Source: Sinohyriopsis cumingii (Eukaryota > Mollusca > Bivalvia > Unionida > Unionidae). From it: DNA of 64,000 bases. Both the position numbers and the translations under genes were made by a program. Below, one piece after another: positions 1 to 10,699 of the stretch (position 1 is the stretch's first letter; every line of letters begins with the position of its first letter). The notes under the pieces are model-generated. The model saw only the letters and a program-made list of their open reading frames with translations, searched no databases and was not told the DNA's origin. The DNA lies in contig CM068842.1 of NCBI GenBank assembly GCA_028554795.2, positions 29,093,077-29,157,076 on the forward strand, written 5' to 3'.

Positions 1-186
1 TAGCATTACATGATATTTTGTTGCACCTTCCTGAAAACTGGTCTAACTTAGGGAAAAAAATTGACTGCCATACTAAGAATGTCTTGTTGGGTTTAGCAAG
101 GCTGAACTCGAATCTGCTTGTGCATGGTGTGATGGTAGATCAGAGGCTATGTTGTTTACAGTTGGACTCTACTTACAAGCAAGTAT

Positions 187-515
187 AGACCGCTCCAGTG
201 GCCTAGTGGTTAGAGCGTCTGCCTCGGATGGGGGAGGTCGTGGGTTCGATCCCCGGCCGAGTCATGCCAGAGACTTACAAAATTTTAACTAACAGCTGCC
301 TCGCTTGGCGTTCAGCATTAAGAGGTGATTGTTAGGACTGGTTGGCCTGGTGTCAGGATAATGTGACTGGATGGGTCATCATGCTTCATGTCTGCAGCAT
401 AATGTCCCAGTGCTAGACATCACTATGAACTTCCATACTGCAGACATCATAGCGATATGACCGAGAAATTGTTAAAGCTACGTTAAAAATCAAAATCACA
501 TTACATCACATCACA
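187..515 (+). repeat. tRNA-derived SINE, family A, copy 1
   Basis: The head resembles a tRNA gene: an A-box (TGGCCTAGTGG, 199-209) and a B-box (GGTTCGATCCC, 243-253) at normal spacing for an internal RNA polymerase III promoter. A body follows whose core (about 290-410) recurs on the minus strand at 40,878-41,080 and 49,190-49,310, so it is an interspersed repeat. The 3' end runs into a short degenerate CATCA-rich tail. Boundaries are approximate because I found no clear target-site duplication. Confidence 0.85.
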
Positions 516-1999
516 CTTTGGCTTAAATCATCAGAAGAAAATGAAAGCTAAGACACTATATTGGTCATTTGAGGCTAGGCAATATGCAAGGACACCATTT
601 AGCACACTTAGATAGTAAATTTTAATGACTGGCTTGAGGTGGAAGCAGGTCTAGATTATTAAGTACATAGAAGAAAAAATAATGGTAATTTGATTGTCAT
701 CAAACTATTAATGCTTCTTGTGCCAGTATTAGTGGCTTGGGTCCAATAAATAGTGTTTTTTAATTTTTTTTATGCATCAAGACAACATTGTTACCATTAC
801 CTGTACAGACTAATTTATGGCCAGGTTGCAAAGCAAATCCAGCCCATAAATTGACAATCCATTTTTCCATTAGGCATTAACAAGTTGACACTACCCATCT
901 GTTTTTCCATCAGGCATTAACAATTTGACAATATCCATCTTTTTTTCATCAAGCATTAATGCTTAGCCATGAGAGCTGTCTGTACGAATTTTTTTGAGAC
1001 CAAAAGTCCTAGATCCTTGGTTTAGTCATTTTTTGATCATAGTGAGGGTCCAGGTTGGAAAAAAGAGTGTTGATGAGAAAGACAAACATGTATGATATCA
1101 GTCAAAGGAAAAAATGATTGAATGCGAGACATCTAATGCACAGTTCTATTTTTTAGCTTTTATTGCAAAAATAAAATAACACTGTATGCTTTTCTCCTGA
1201 ATTGATTAGCATTATTAATCCAGATATCCAGGACCCTCCACTTGGGCCTGTTGTTTTTATAGCTGGATTGTAAAGCAGTTCTGGCCTATGGATCGACATC
1301 AGACCAAGAAGTAAAAAAATTTGAAATACATCACACACTTGGCAGCCCATATCAGTGCTTTTCTACAAACTAAAGTCACGCTGCTTTAGTTGAACTTTAC
1401 TTACTCTGATGTCTTTTTTTCTAAAAAATTCAAATTCTGACAGAAGCAAATGGACATGTTATCAAGTTCAGTTGACCTACAATTCAGTTGACTGGAATGT
1501 GGTGGAAACCAGGAATGCCAAAGTCAGATTAGGTTTAAGCATTTTTCTGTAACAAAATGAATAAAAAGATACTAATATTGAATAAAGTGCTTAGATAGCT
1601 TCATTTAATTCTGGATACTTTTCAACCTTTTAAGAGATTTTGACATTTTCAGCTTCCATTGCATTCCAGTCATCTAAATTGTAGGTCATCAGAATTTGAA
1701 AACACATTTTTATTAACCTGCTAGAATTTAAATTAAAACCACAAATATCAGGGGAGGTGTCTTACATTATAGGACTAGTCACTGGCTTCATTTCTTGATC
1801 CATTGATTTTGAATAACCTCAAGAAATATTGCCTTTGGACTCAGATAGTTGGTCCATAATTGTGTCATGTGGTTGCAATCACCATAGTAGACTAGGTCAC
1901 TGTGAGCTATATTTTATGGTTATGTGACGTGCATAAATTTGGGTTCAGCTCAGTTTCCCTTTGTTTAGGATTTGCATTTAGCACATTTTCTACAACTCT
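516..1999. other. Intronic stretch, no gene recognised
   Basis: AT-rich sequence with no exon or transposon protein that I recognise. The piece at 840-960 carries a short diverged direct repeat (two similar units around a TTTTTCAT.AGGCATTAA motif). Given RFC5 exons downstream on the + strand, this is most simply intron of that gene. Confidence 0.5.
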
Positions 2000-2175
2000 G
2001 TTTCTCCTTCAAATACGATCCCCGATCACATTAACGTTAGGGATATAAGCCTGCTACCTCTCGAATCCAGCCCTACTAAAAGACGAAAATTCGTCTTTTC
2101 TGTCTATCTGATATAGACCAAAGGGCAATAACTCTTGCCCCATTACCTCCCCTTGCCACCGCCAGGTGTCACTAG
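2000..2175. repeat. DIRS left inverted terminal repeat
   Basis: This stretch is the reverse complement of 7,690-7,863 with few differences: it starts at GTTTCTCC, includes GATCACATTAACGTTAG and ends at AGGTGTCACTAG. The outermost part (2,008-2,022) is more diverged from its partner than the inner part. The additional terminal extension seen on the right (7,864-7,885) has no obvious counterpart on the left. Confidence 0.9.
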
Positions 2176-2546
2176 TTTTTAAGCTTCGCTTGTACTGGTA
2201 ACACGTACATTATACCTCCAAACAATCCAAGCCATCTTAGCGTTAAATTGGACCATCCGAAGTTAAATTTGGATTTATTGCGTTGGACAATCATTCTTCT
2301 GCAGGTTGTATACATTATTTTAACATTTTTTTAAAAATTGAGTGACTTTGTCACCCTTACGGATTTTGTCTACTGAAGACCATGTTACACACGCTATCGC
2401 TGAACTCATGTTGTCAATTAAGAGTTAACGCGACACAGACTAATTTCGCTTACTCCGTTAGAAACAGTTGTGGTATTAGCAAATTAATAACATGCTGAAT
2501 TGCTAATTTGTGCTTTGTTTTCTTATCTTGTGTCATTTCATTAGAA

Positions 2547-4465
2547 ATGTCAACCAAATGCATGAAATGCAAAAAGTTCAAAGCAAAAGAAGACAACCAT
2601 CACTCTTGTATTGTATGTACCAAGTGTACATCATCTGTACCATGCAGCGTGTGTAATACTTGGACAGAGCAAATGTGGGCTGATGTAGTCTAGAAGGGAG
2701 TCTTGGGGGGACGGTGGGGTCCCCCCTCCACCTAAAGTTCATTGTTTGCAACCGTCAGCCACAGTAACATCAGCGGCAGTGGAGGAAAATAATGTTGACA
2801 ACGTACAACAGTCCACCTTTGAACAGATGCATCGTTTGGTCCAGGGAACGACGACGCAGCTATTGACATCAGGCCAGATATTACCCTTATTTCCCTCGCT
2901 CGCTTCCACAGCTTTTTCTGACTCTTTGGGGGAATGCTCCCCCAATTTTAGGCTGCCCAGTGGGCGTAAGTCCCCCCGCATGTCCGAGCATGGCCTTCGG
3001 GCCTGTAAGTCAGGACGCATGGGGTTTTTACCAGATCCATCAGATCCATTTCATTATACAACCTCTATGTCACCGGCCGTCCAGCTGTCCCAGCATGGGG
3101 ACCCTATTGTTAAAATGGTCAGACCAAATATGATTTACGGGGATCTTAGTGATAAATCCGTCTGTCAAGCTGTACCGCTGGCAACATACCAATACTATGG
3201 CGGAGATTTTAGTGAGAAATCTGTCCGTCCAGCCAGGCCATTGGAGCAGCCGGTACCGGTGATAGCAGGACCATCGCCAACATTCAGGCCGACCACAAGC
3301 CAGACAAACCAGCTGGCAGGGCTGGCTGTCCATATGTTCACGACTTATCCACAAGGGAGAGTTAGTGACAGTGTCAAGGATGACGGAATCGTGTCATCTA
3401 TGCCACCTGGTATGCTCTATCCAGAAATGCAAGCTATTCCAGAACACGACTCGGCACACAGTGAGGGTGACGAAACTCCTGCAAATCAGCCGTACACAGA
3501 TCCAACCATGGAACGGACTGAGTTTGGCTTCAAGGCGGCAGTTGAAGAAATTTATAGGGTGTTGGCAACTTCAGAATGCCCTCCACCTCCTACCGCCACT
3601 CAAAGACTACAAAGTTAAGGTGTTTGTAGATCTTGACGGGGAGGAAGAGACGCCGTCCTTCCGTCTTATTCCCCAGTCGGCAAAAATTAAGGAGATCAGT
3701 GATCGTCTATCAGGACGAATAGGTGATCAGGGAATGCTAAGGCATTCTTTTCAGAAAGCCAAGTACCAGCGACGTTCTCGTGTTGCTGGTACAAAACTCA
3801 TTCAGACGCCTTCAGTACGGATCTTCCGGCCCTGGACAAAAATATGGCAGAAGTTCACATGTCCGCTCCACTGTTTTACAAAGTGGACAAAAATGTGTTC
3901 TATGCCATGTCCAAGCTAGTCCGGAACTTAGTTGCTACGTCTTCAATGTTAGACTTGGCTTCATTAGCCATTTTCCGACTCGCAGAAAAATCCGACAATG
4001 AGCACGCTTGGGAAGTGACAGCCCGGATTGCTAGAGTTATTAACAGGGCAGCTCACCATTCTATGGCTAATGCATTGACTGCTTCTGCCAACTTAGACCT
4101 GATACAACGTGACGCATGTCTGCGGTCCACGTCGCTGAAGCCCCATCATACTCTGGCTTTACGGATGTCTCCGTTTGGGTCGCCTTTACTCTTTCGAGGA
4201 AAAATTGAAGAAGTTCGGAAGCAGGCAGCTTAGGAAATGCCCCTCAACTCGCCGCCCAACCCTCGCAGGAGTTTAGAAAAAATCCCCTGCCACAGCGGAG
4301 GGATGATTGGTGGACCAGGGACAAGGGATCCTTACAATCAAATGTGCAGTATAGATCCCAACCCAATGCCAGGAGACAACAGTCTAATCAAGCTAGGAGG
4401 CAACCATACAGAGGCGGTAAGAAACAGTTTCTCCGTCTTCAAGCCTCCTAACTCTAAATGTTGAC
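2547..4465 (+). pseudogene. DIRS gag-like ORF, broken by frame changes
   Basis: The first ORF of the DIRS element, presumed nucleic-acid-binding structural protein. It starts at the ATG at 2,547 with a Cys-rich putative zinc-binding segment (two CxxC pairs around an HxxCxxCxxC cluster) and stops at 2,691. A proline-rich frame is then open from about 2,689 to 3,615, followed by a shift into frame +2 (about 3,600-3,780) and back to the original frame around 3,780-3,840. That frame runs to a TAG at 4,231, near a motif KIEEVRKQAA. The basic, Arg/Gln-rich tail typical of DIRS gag proteins is readable only in another frame (about 4,275-4,450). At least three frame changes and one stop mean this copy cannot make an intact Gag. 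Confidence 0.8.
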
Positions 4466-4498
4466 ATACCCTCCCCACCACCCGCGGACAGCCTACCT

Positions 4499-6382
4499 GT
4501 GGGCGGCCGCCTCCTGCAATTTCAGGACCACTGGACCACCTTTTTTCCTCAGAACGATTGGGTGATCCAGGTCATTTCGGAGGGGCTTTGGATTTCATTT
4601 ATCCAACCCCCTCCCCTGTCCTCCTTTCCCCTCTTCACGGATGGACCGTCCAATCGGGAGAAGGATACCTTTCTACAACAGGAGATACGGTCGCTCCTAG
4701 AAAAACGGGTGGTGGAGATTGTGAAAAAACCTCAATCGCCGGGGTTTTATTCCAGGCTGTTTCTTACCCAGAAGGCAAACGGCAAGTTGAGGCCGATCAT
4801 CGACCTGAGTCGCCTCAACCAATACATTTCACCACCGAAATTCAAGATGGAAACGGCGAGATCAATCCGTCTTTCCATCCGGTGGGATGGGTATGCCGTC
4901 AGACTAGATATGACCGACGCATATTTTCACGTCCCTATCCACCCCGCATCACGGAAATTTCTCCGATTCGCTTACCGCGATGCAGTTTATCAGTTCCAGG
5001 TCCTACCCTTTGGCCTCAACATCAGCCCTTGGGCTTTTACCAAGGTTATGGATTGCGTCGTCACCCTGTTCTGCTCGACTTCATCTACAGGGACGGCAGT
5101 GTACTTGGACGACATCCTCCAGAAGCATATGGTAAGTTCTATTCTGCTCAAAGGCAGAAACGATCTTTTAGCATTTTTAGATCATCTAGGCTTTCTTGTG
5201 AACTGCAAAAAGTCCGATCTCCATCCATCCCAGCGTTTTGTCCATCTGGGTATGGAGTTTCTCACCGATCTGAATCTGGTACGGCTTCCTCGCGCTTGTG
5301 TAATCCGGATCGTTGAACTCATTGAGTCCGTTTCCAACAGGACGTGGATTTCAGCGAGAGAATTCTTGCAACTCCTCGGATTATTCAGTGCGGCGGCGGA
5401 CTTGATCCCGCTTGGCCGTCTTTTTATGTGTCCCTTACAAATGACGTTACTGGCACAATGGCGCCCCTCTTCAAGTCCCCTCAATCAAACAATAATGATC
5501 ACGCCCGAGATACGATCATTCCTGCGTCAGTGGCACAACCCCAGTTGGCTGTCCACAGGGATTCCTCTGGAGATGCCCCAAGCAGAGATAACTGTATGTA
5601 CCGACGCCAGTACCTACGGTTGGGGTGCCCACCTGTTGCCGGACTTCGCTACAGTCAGCGGCGCGTGGGAGCCAGGGGAGAGGCCTCTCCACATCAACCT
5701 TTTAGAAATGAGGGCTGTCATCAATGCCTTTCATTTCTGGAAGGATCAACTCTCAGGAGAAACTGTCCTTATTATGTCAGACAACTCTGTGGTGGTGACT
5801 TACCTCCTGAAACAAGGGGGCACCAAATCACCAGACCTGTGCATTCTGATCTGGCAGTTTCTACGTTGGTGTGACAACCTCCACATCAACGTACAAATCA
5901 GGTACATTCCCGGTAGACTCAATGTCTTGGCCGACACTCTATCCAGGAAAGGTCAAGTCATTCACACGGAATGGTCACTCCATCAGTCAGTCTTTCTTCG
6001 GATTTGCACACTTTGGGGGCGTCCGATGATCGATCTTTTTGCGACAAGGTGGAATTGCAAGTTGCCCATCTTTGTCTCTCCGGTTCCAGATCCAGAGGCT
6101 TGGGCCGTGGACGCTCTATCAATCAGCTGGGAGGGGTTGTGGGATTTCGCCTACCCTCCCGCGGTTTTGGTACCGAAAATAATCCAGAGGTTAAGGGGTC
6201 AAAACTGTCGGATGATTCTGATTGCCCTTCTCGGATGGAACAAGTCCTGGGTTGCCGATCTACTCGATCTAGCGATAGATCTACCCAGGAAGATTCCAAC
6301 CCGCCCCTGCCCAGACCGTCTTCTTCTTCACGCTTGGCTCTTGTCCGGACAGCCTTGCGAGACAAACAATTTAAACCTTTGA
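4499..6382 (+). CDS. DIRS reverse transcriptase / RNase H / methyltransferase-like polyprotein
   Basis: An open frame of 627 codons, counted from a GTG since the natural start is uncertain. It converts element RNA to DNA. In order: N-terminal RT fingers with RPIIDLSRLNQYI (about residues 98-110); palm motif A, RLDMTDAYFHVPIH (135-148); catalytic YLDD (202-205), where other DIRS elements often have YLDDWL; and RNase H with acidic positions in VCTDAS (369), LLEM (403), SDNS (428) and LADTLSR (479). The tail from about 505 (PMIDLFAT...LPIFVSP) resembles the Dam-like methyltransferase region described in DIRS elements. All RT and RNase H acidic residues are present and no stop interrupts the frame. 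The 3' end overlaps the recombinase ORF in a different frame, as is usual for the family. Confidence 0.93.
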   Translation: MGGRLLQFQDHWTTFFPQNDWVIQVISEGLWISFIQPPPLSSFPLFTDGPSNREKDTFLQQEIRSLLEKRVVEIVKKPQSPGFYSRLFLTQKANGKLRPIIDLSRLNQYISPPKFKMETARSIRLSIRWDGYAVRLDMTDAYFHVPIHPASRKFLRFAYRDAVYQFQVLPFGLNISPWAFTKVMDCVVTLFCSTSSTGTAVYLDDILQKHMVSSILLKGRNDLLAFLDHLGFLVNCKKSDLHPSQRFVHLGMEFLTDLNLVRLPRACVIRIVELIESVSNRTWISAREFLQLLGLFSAAADLIPLGRLFMCPLQMTLLAQWRPSSSPLNQTIMITPEIRSFLRQWHNPSWLSTGIPLEMPQAEITVCTDASTYGWGAHLLPDFATVSGAWEPGERPLHINLLEMRAVINAFHFWKDQLSGETVLIMSDNSVVVTYLLKQGGTKSPDLCILIWQFLRWCDNLHINVQIRYIPGRLNVLADTLSRKGQVIHTEWSLHQSVFLRICTLWGRPMIDLFATRWNCKLPIFVSPVPDPEAWAVDALSISWEGLWDFAYPPAVLVPKIIQRLRGQNCRMILIALLGWNKSWVADLLDLAIDLPRKIPTRPCPDRLLLHAWLLSGQPCETNNLNL

Positions 6383-7347
6383 TTGTGGAGAGAATCTCAA
6401 GAGCAAGAAGGCCCTCCACTCTGAAGGCTTACAAGGGAAAGTGGCGTGTTTTCAGGGACTGGTGCCATATCAATAACATCGTCCCTTTGAGTGTCTCAAT
6501 CCCTCAACTGGCCGACTTTTTTCTCTGGCTTTTCGAGTAGAAACAGTTGGCCCCAATTACTATCAAAGGCTACCGCTCCATGATATCAGACACATTCCGC
6601 CATCATGGTAGATGTGATATTGGGCATAACAAAGATCTATCAGATCTTTTAGCCAATTTTGATTTCAATCGACCAAAATCCCTCACCCTGTTTCCAAAAT
6701 GGAATCTGTACTGGGTTTTAACATGGCTCAATTCAGACAAATTTGAACCTTTAGCCCCCACTTCGTTAAAGCTACTATCATACAAAACATGTTTCTTGAT
6801 AGCCTTAGCTTCAGCATGCAGGGTGAGCGAGTTACATGCCCTTTCCGGTGAACAGAACTTTCTTCAGTTCAGATCAGATGGTTCGGTGGTCCTCCTGACA
6901 CAACCAGGCTTTGTAGCCAAAAATAGGTTACCATCCATTGGCAATCAAAGAATCGTCATTCGCTCGCTCTCTTCCATAGATAAGTCAAGAGCAACAGCCA
7001 TGCAAGATCCTGTTCGTGCACTCAAGCACTATTTAAAACGCACAGAGGCGTGTCGGGACACACGTAAGCGCCTCTTTCTTCCGGTCAAAGCTGGTAAATG
7101 GGATATCACCCCTCAAGCCCTTGCTTCATGGCTGAAGTGGGTTATACGCTCAGCGTACTCTGAGGTCTCACAAGATCAGAGTCGCCTCATGAAGATTACA
7201 GCTCATGAGATTAGAGCAATCTCGGCGAGCCTTGCATTCGAACGCAATGTTTCGATCCGAGATATAATAGAAGCTGTTGGCTGGCATGCAGAGTCAACCT
7301 TCTCCAGTTTTTATCTCAGAGATTGGCTTTGCAGAGGCAAACCTTGA
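6271..7347 (+). pseudogene. DIRS tyrosine recombinase with one in-frame stop
   Basis: Integrase/recombinase of the lambda family that joins circular DIRS DNA to the genome. The frame is open upstream (overlapping the RT ORF) through an N-terminal SAM-like DNA-binding part (ARRPSTLKAYKGKW), is interrupted by a TAG at 6,538-6,540, and continues for 266 codons. The catalytic set is complete: Arg in SACRVSELHAL, His and Arg in TAHEIRAISASL, the second His/Trp pair in VGWHAES, and the nucleophilic Tyr in SFYLRD. Only the single nonsense codon breaks it, so it was active recently or relies on readthrough. The start is a guess, since the upstream frame has no clear initiator. Confidence 0.9.
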
Positions 7348-7564
7348 ATCTGGTAGGTCCAGTGTCGGCAGCCCAGATGACCACCAGACCCATTTAAAAC
7401 AATCAGCACAGCCTATCAGCTTCGCTGGATTCGCCAGTGAAATTTCGTAGGTAAGAAGATTTAAATAGCTATCATCTTAACCGTATATAGGGGTCACATA
7501 TCACGGGACCCTAGGCTGTGTTGCTGACGAAATTAGGAGAACGGGTTATCTTTCAAATGGGGAG

Positions 7565-7885
7565 AAAGCAAATTTTTAGTAAATTATGTTTCTCCGAGAA
7601 TACTTACCCGATCACATTACTTAAAAACCCTCCCAACCACCCCGCTATGCGAGCATCCTCGTATAATATATATCGCTCAGCTTAAAAAACTAGTGACACC
7701 TGGCGTTGGCAAGGGGAGGTAAGGGGCAAGAGTTATTGCCCTTTGGTCTATATGAGATAGACAGAAAAGATGAATTTTCGTCTTTTAGTAGGGCTGGATT
7801 CGAGAGGTAGCAGGCATATATCCCTAACGTTAATGTGATCAGGTAAGTATTCTCGGAGAAACATAATTTACTAAAAATTTGCTTT
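7565..7885. repeat. DIRS internal complementary region and right inverted terminal repeat
   Basis: 7,565-7,619 is an almost perfect reverse complement of 7,831-7,885, forming a large hairpin with a loop of about 211 bp. This is the internal complementary region that DIRS elements use as a template to complete their ends. 7,690-7,863 is the right terminal repeat matching 2,000-2,175 inverted. The 7,620-7,689 segment between them is unique. Confidence 0.9.
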
Positions 7886-8402
7886 CTTGTAGAGTCAAAT
7901 AAATTGGAATTTAGATGATTCAAGTGCATTACTATGCCACTTAGTGAAAATTAGGTAACTGTAACCTGTATTTTAGTCCCATGATTTTTGGTCAATCTTG
8001 CGTAAGGACTCACAGAACTTGATATGAAATTGTAAGAGTACTGGTGCCATCAATAAAAAACTAAGAGTTCTTTAGGTGGTACCTAGCTCTGTCAATCTTC
8101 AGTTCATAGCAACCAAAAAAGTTAAAGAGACAGGTACACTGTACAGAAATGAATCTTTCCAGCATTTATCTTTTGCAATCCAGCCCTACTGCCATTAGCA
8201 CTTTTTTGTTTGTTCATTTCCTCGAACAATACTTTCAAAAATCTTTATTTGGTTAATCTTTGGCAGCAGTTTTTGCACAAGGCTTTTTTGTTGAGATAGG
8301 TATTACGCCAGTTTTATTTTTCTATGTGTGATGACAGTCCATATTTGACATGTGACTGTAGTTAATCAGTCATTGATCTTACTTTGTACTTGTCTTTTAC
8401 AG
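7886..8402. other. RFC5 intron between the DIRS element and the first visible exon
   Basis: Unique AT-rich intron ending in a pyrimidine-rich tract and the AG at 8,401-8,402. No other feature was recognised. Confidence 0.6.
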
Positions 8403-8532
8403 AGTACACACATGGCATATGATAGCGTTGATGAAGACAAGGTGTACACTTGTGTTGGGCATCCATTACGGAAAGATATAGAGAATATTGTTAACTGGGT
8501 TCTGAATGAAGACTTCACAACAGCATACAACA
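8403..8532 (+). CDS. RFC5: Replication factor C subunit 5, exon (fourth from the end)
   Basis: RFC5 is one of the four small AAA+ subunits of the replication factor C clamp loader, which opens PCNA at primer-template junctions in the nucleus. This exon reads STHMAYDSVDEDKVYTC, then GHPLRKDIENIVNWV and NEDFTTAYN, very close to the start of the C-terminal collar domain of animal RFC5. The acceptor is a pyrimidine tract plus CAG before 8,403. The donor is CA|GTATCC at 8,533, which splits an Asn codon after its first base. The open frame continues past the donor to 8,660, but that extension has no RFC5 similarity and is intron. Upstream exons lie outside the window or were not found in it. Confidence 0.93.
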
Positions 8533-8803
8533 GTATCCTTCCTTCTGATTTCACAACACTTGTGAATTCATTTAAAAATGCTGTTATCTGTGACAATAAA
8601 AGGTTACACCCTAATTTACTTTCATTTTGCAACGAACCTATAATTAGGTGCAGTGATTAGACTAGATATTTTAGTAGAACAAACCATTAATATTATTCTT
8701 TACACTAAAAATAAATCCTTCCAGCTAAGGTTATTGTTAATTTTCAATAGCTTCTATCAGAATAAAGAAATATAAATGCATGGCTTTCAGTGATGAAGTA
8801 ATT

Positions 8804-8960
8804 CATAGCTACCAAGTGTCCCATTTTTCCTGTATTTGTCCTGTATTTTGGACCTGAATAAGGGTGTATGGTTTTTTTGCTAAAATTTGTGTTATAAAAA
8901 AATAAAATTTCCATGCAATTTTATGTTTAGAAATGGGCACTGTTCCATTCTGATTGAAAA
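8804..8960 (+). mobile_element. Left end of an old hAT-like element, split by a later insertion
   Basis: Begins CATAGCTACCAAGTGTCCCA, matching the left end of the hAT copy at 19,765 (which starts CATGACTACTAAGTGTCCCA). The two stay alignable through TTTTGGACCTGAATA and GTTCCATTCTGAT. The match stops at about 8,960, where another transposon interrupts it, and resumes at about 10,257. Confidence 0.75.
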
Positions 8961-10256
8961 GCCTTGAAATATGAATTGTTCCTTCAGGACCTTGAAAACA
9001 CCTCAAAAATTCAAAAATATTGTCTGGGTACCAAAAAGAATTAATAATTTCATTTAACAGAATTAAATAAAAATAAAAGGGGAGGAAAAAGCACAACAAA
9101 AAAACAATCTCTTGCTAAGTTTGTGCTGGAACAGAAATTTTTCCACAACTGGCCACCGCGCACTTTCGATTGTATGAAGCCAGGATGTAGCAGTAGTTTA
9201 AATTTCAATCATTCGCTTCGACATGGCCGAAGGCCGATTCCAACTTTGGTGGCTAGATGAAGAAAAATATAAAGTTTGAATTATGATATCTTTCTTGGAG
9301 AGCTTTGCAAAATGCAAATTATGCCAGAAAGATATTGTTGATTTGTGTGCAGTGGGAGCGAGTGCTCCACGGTCACATACAGCTGGACAAAAAAAACAAG
9401 CTCTTGTAATGGCTCTTAATACAGGCAAAACAAAAAGCCTTCAGCATGAAATCATTTTTGACGAAAGAGGTATGTCTGAGAACACAGAGATTCAAGTTTT
9501 AAAATAGAAACTATATAGTCTTAATTACGAAATTAGTTCAGTCTGGTTCTGTTTTGGGATTGGGTGGAAATAGGACAGACGATAATTGCAATGAACACAA
9601 CAGATCTAAAAATATAGACTATAGCTAAGCTGAGAGAAATATTAATATATCTAGTATGAAATAGTTTCAAATATCCATACACTGTTTTTAAATAAGCAAT
9701 AACATAAAAAATATCTTTACTTTTTTTTGTTTATGGGGATGAGTGAAGAAGAAAGGAAGGTACTGAAAAAGACATGACAGCTGTTACTGATGACTATGCA
9801 TTGAAAGCAGAGATCCATAGGAAAATTTCCTTTCTCATGACATCAAAATAATTTGAGAAAAAATAAAAAGGACAAAATTGCTGAACTTGGAGCTCTTGAG
9901 AAACAGTTTGATGACAAGCTACAAGAACTGAAAAATTCGCTCTAACATATTTTGGGCTTTGTAAATAGTGTAGTGTAGACAGAGTACAATTGTTCAGTGA
10001 CTATATTATTCTAATGCCCAGATGTAGGATGTTTAATATTAATGGGAAATGATGATACTATTAACTTTGTTTTATTTTTATTTTATTTTTAAATAAATTT
10101 GCAAGAAATGTTCCTCGTATGGAGTAATAGTAAGTATTAACTTGGGTTTACATACAGTTTCGTTTGTGTATCCTTTAAAATTAATGCAATAATGCACCTT
10201 GAAAAACACGATTTTAACCTTGAAAAACCTTGACAGTTTTGAATGAAATATGCTAC
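8961..10256 (+). mobile_element. BED-finger DNA transposon remnant inserted into the hAT copy
   Basis: A 1.3-kb segment absent from the related copy at 19,765. It encodes a degraded protein starting at the ATG at 9,223 (MAEGRFQLWWLDEEKY), then an in-frame TGA at 9,277, then a zinc-finger-like stretch (FAKCKLCQKDIVDLCAVGAS... followed by H and GQKK) to 9,504. A second coding remnant at about 9,770-9,945 looks like a charged helical C-terminus of similar transposon proteins (KAEIHRKISFLMTSK). The catalytic middle is missing. Both ends carry same-orientation copies of an ACCTTGAAAA-CAC motif instead of clear inverted repeats. Superfamily not determined. Confidence 0.6.
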
Positions 10257-10441
10257 TAACCCTGTATGTAGGAACAGAGTTCTAAAATATGATTGGTTCA
10301 TTCAAAATCAAGGCTACCATGCCTGTCTTTAACTGTTATATTGGATTGAGCAAACACTTGCTGCTATTGCTGATCTCATGTCTGTAATATTCAACTTCTA
10401 ATCATGTCAAAAAAGAAAACAGAATATTCAGAATATCCTTA
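10257..10441 (+). mobile_element. Continuation of the split hAT-like element
   Basis: Matches 19,925-20,085 of the second hAT copy: shared blocks include ATGATTGGTT, GAGGCTACCAT-like sequence, CTGTCTTTA, CTTCTAATCATGT and ACAGAATATTCAGAAT, covering the presumed 5' leader and the first transposase codons. It is cut off about 20 codons into the ORF. The 7-bp AAGTAAT at 10,442 resembles the sequence just before 8,804 and could be one arm of a damaged target duplication. Confidence 0.7.
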
Positions 10442-10699
10442 AAGTAATAATCTTAAATTATATTTGGATTTCAGGAAATGTATGCAGCTCAGAATTTATA
10501 CATCTTGGGCATAATCTGATCCTTAGTTTCTGTCATCATTAATGGAGTTACAGCCACTAAATGCTGGACCCACATTTTGTAAGCAGATTTAGATTGATGA
10601 AACCTCACCTGCTAGGCTGGAAAATTCAACACTGCTGCTCATATTTACATCAGCTTTGTTCAACTAAAATGTTCAAGTGCATTGATTAGATCATAACTG
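10442..10699. other. Intron sequence, nothing recognised
   Basis: AT-rich intron of RFC5 between two TE remnants. It may contain still more decayed RT sequence of the DIRS remnant that follows, but I cannot align it. Confidence 0.4.

Larger units (their letters stand above)
2000..7885 (+). mobile_element. DIRS-type tyrosine-recombinase retrotransposon, nearly complete
   Basis: A 5.9-kb element with the full DIRS layout: inverted terminal repeats, gag-like ORF, RT/RNase H ORF extending into a methyltransferase-like region, an overlapping tyrosine recombinase, and an internal complementary region before the right terminal repeat. DIRS elements replicate through a circular intermediate and integrate by site-specific recombination, so no target-site duplication is expected and none was seen. 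It lies in an RFC5 intron, in the gene's orientation. RT and RNase H are open for more than 600 codons. gag has frame changes and the recombinase has one in-frame stop, so this copy is probably recent but not autonomous. Confidence 0.95.

Noticed and set aside
190-265. Possible functional tRNA gene
   Set aside because: A- and B-boxes are good, but there is no proper acceptor stem or anticodon arm, and the sequence continues into a repeat body present elsewhere in the window.
8533-8660. Coding extension of the RFC5 exon to the stop at 8,658
   Set aside because: The residues after the GTATCC donor do not resemble RFC5, while the exon at 14,408 continues the protein in phase.
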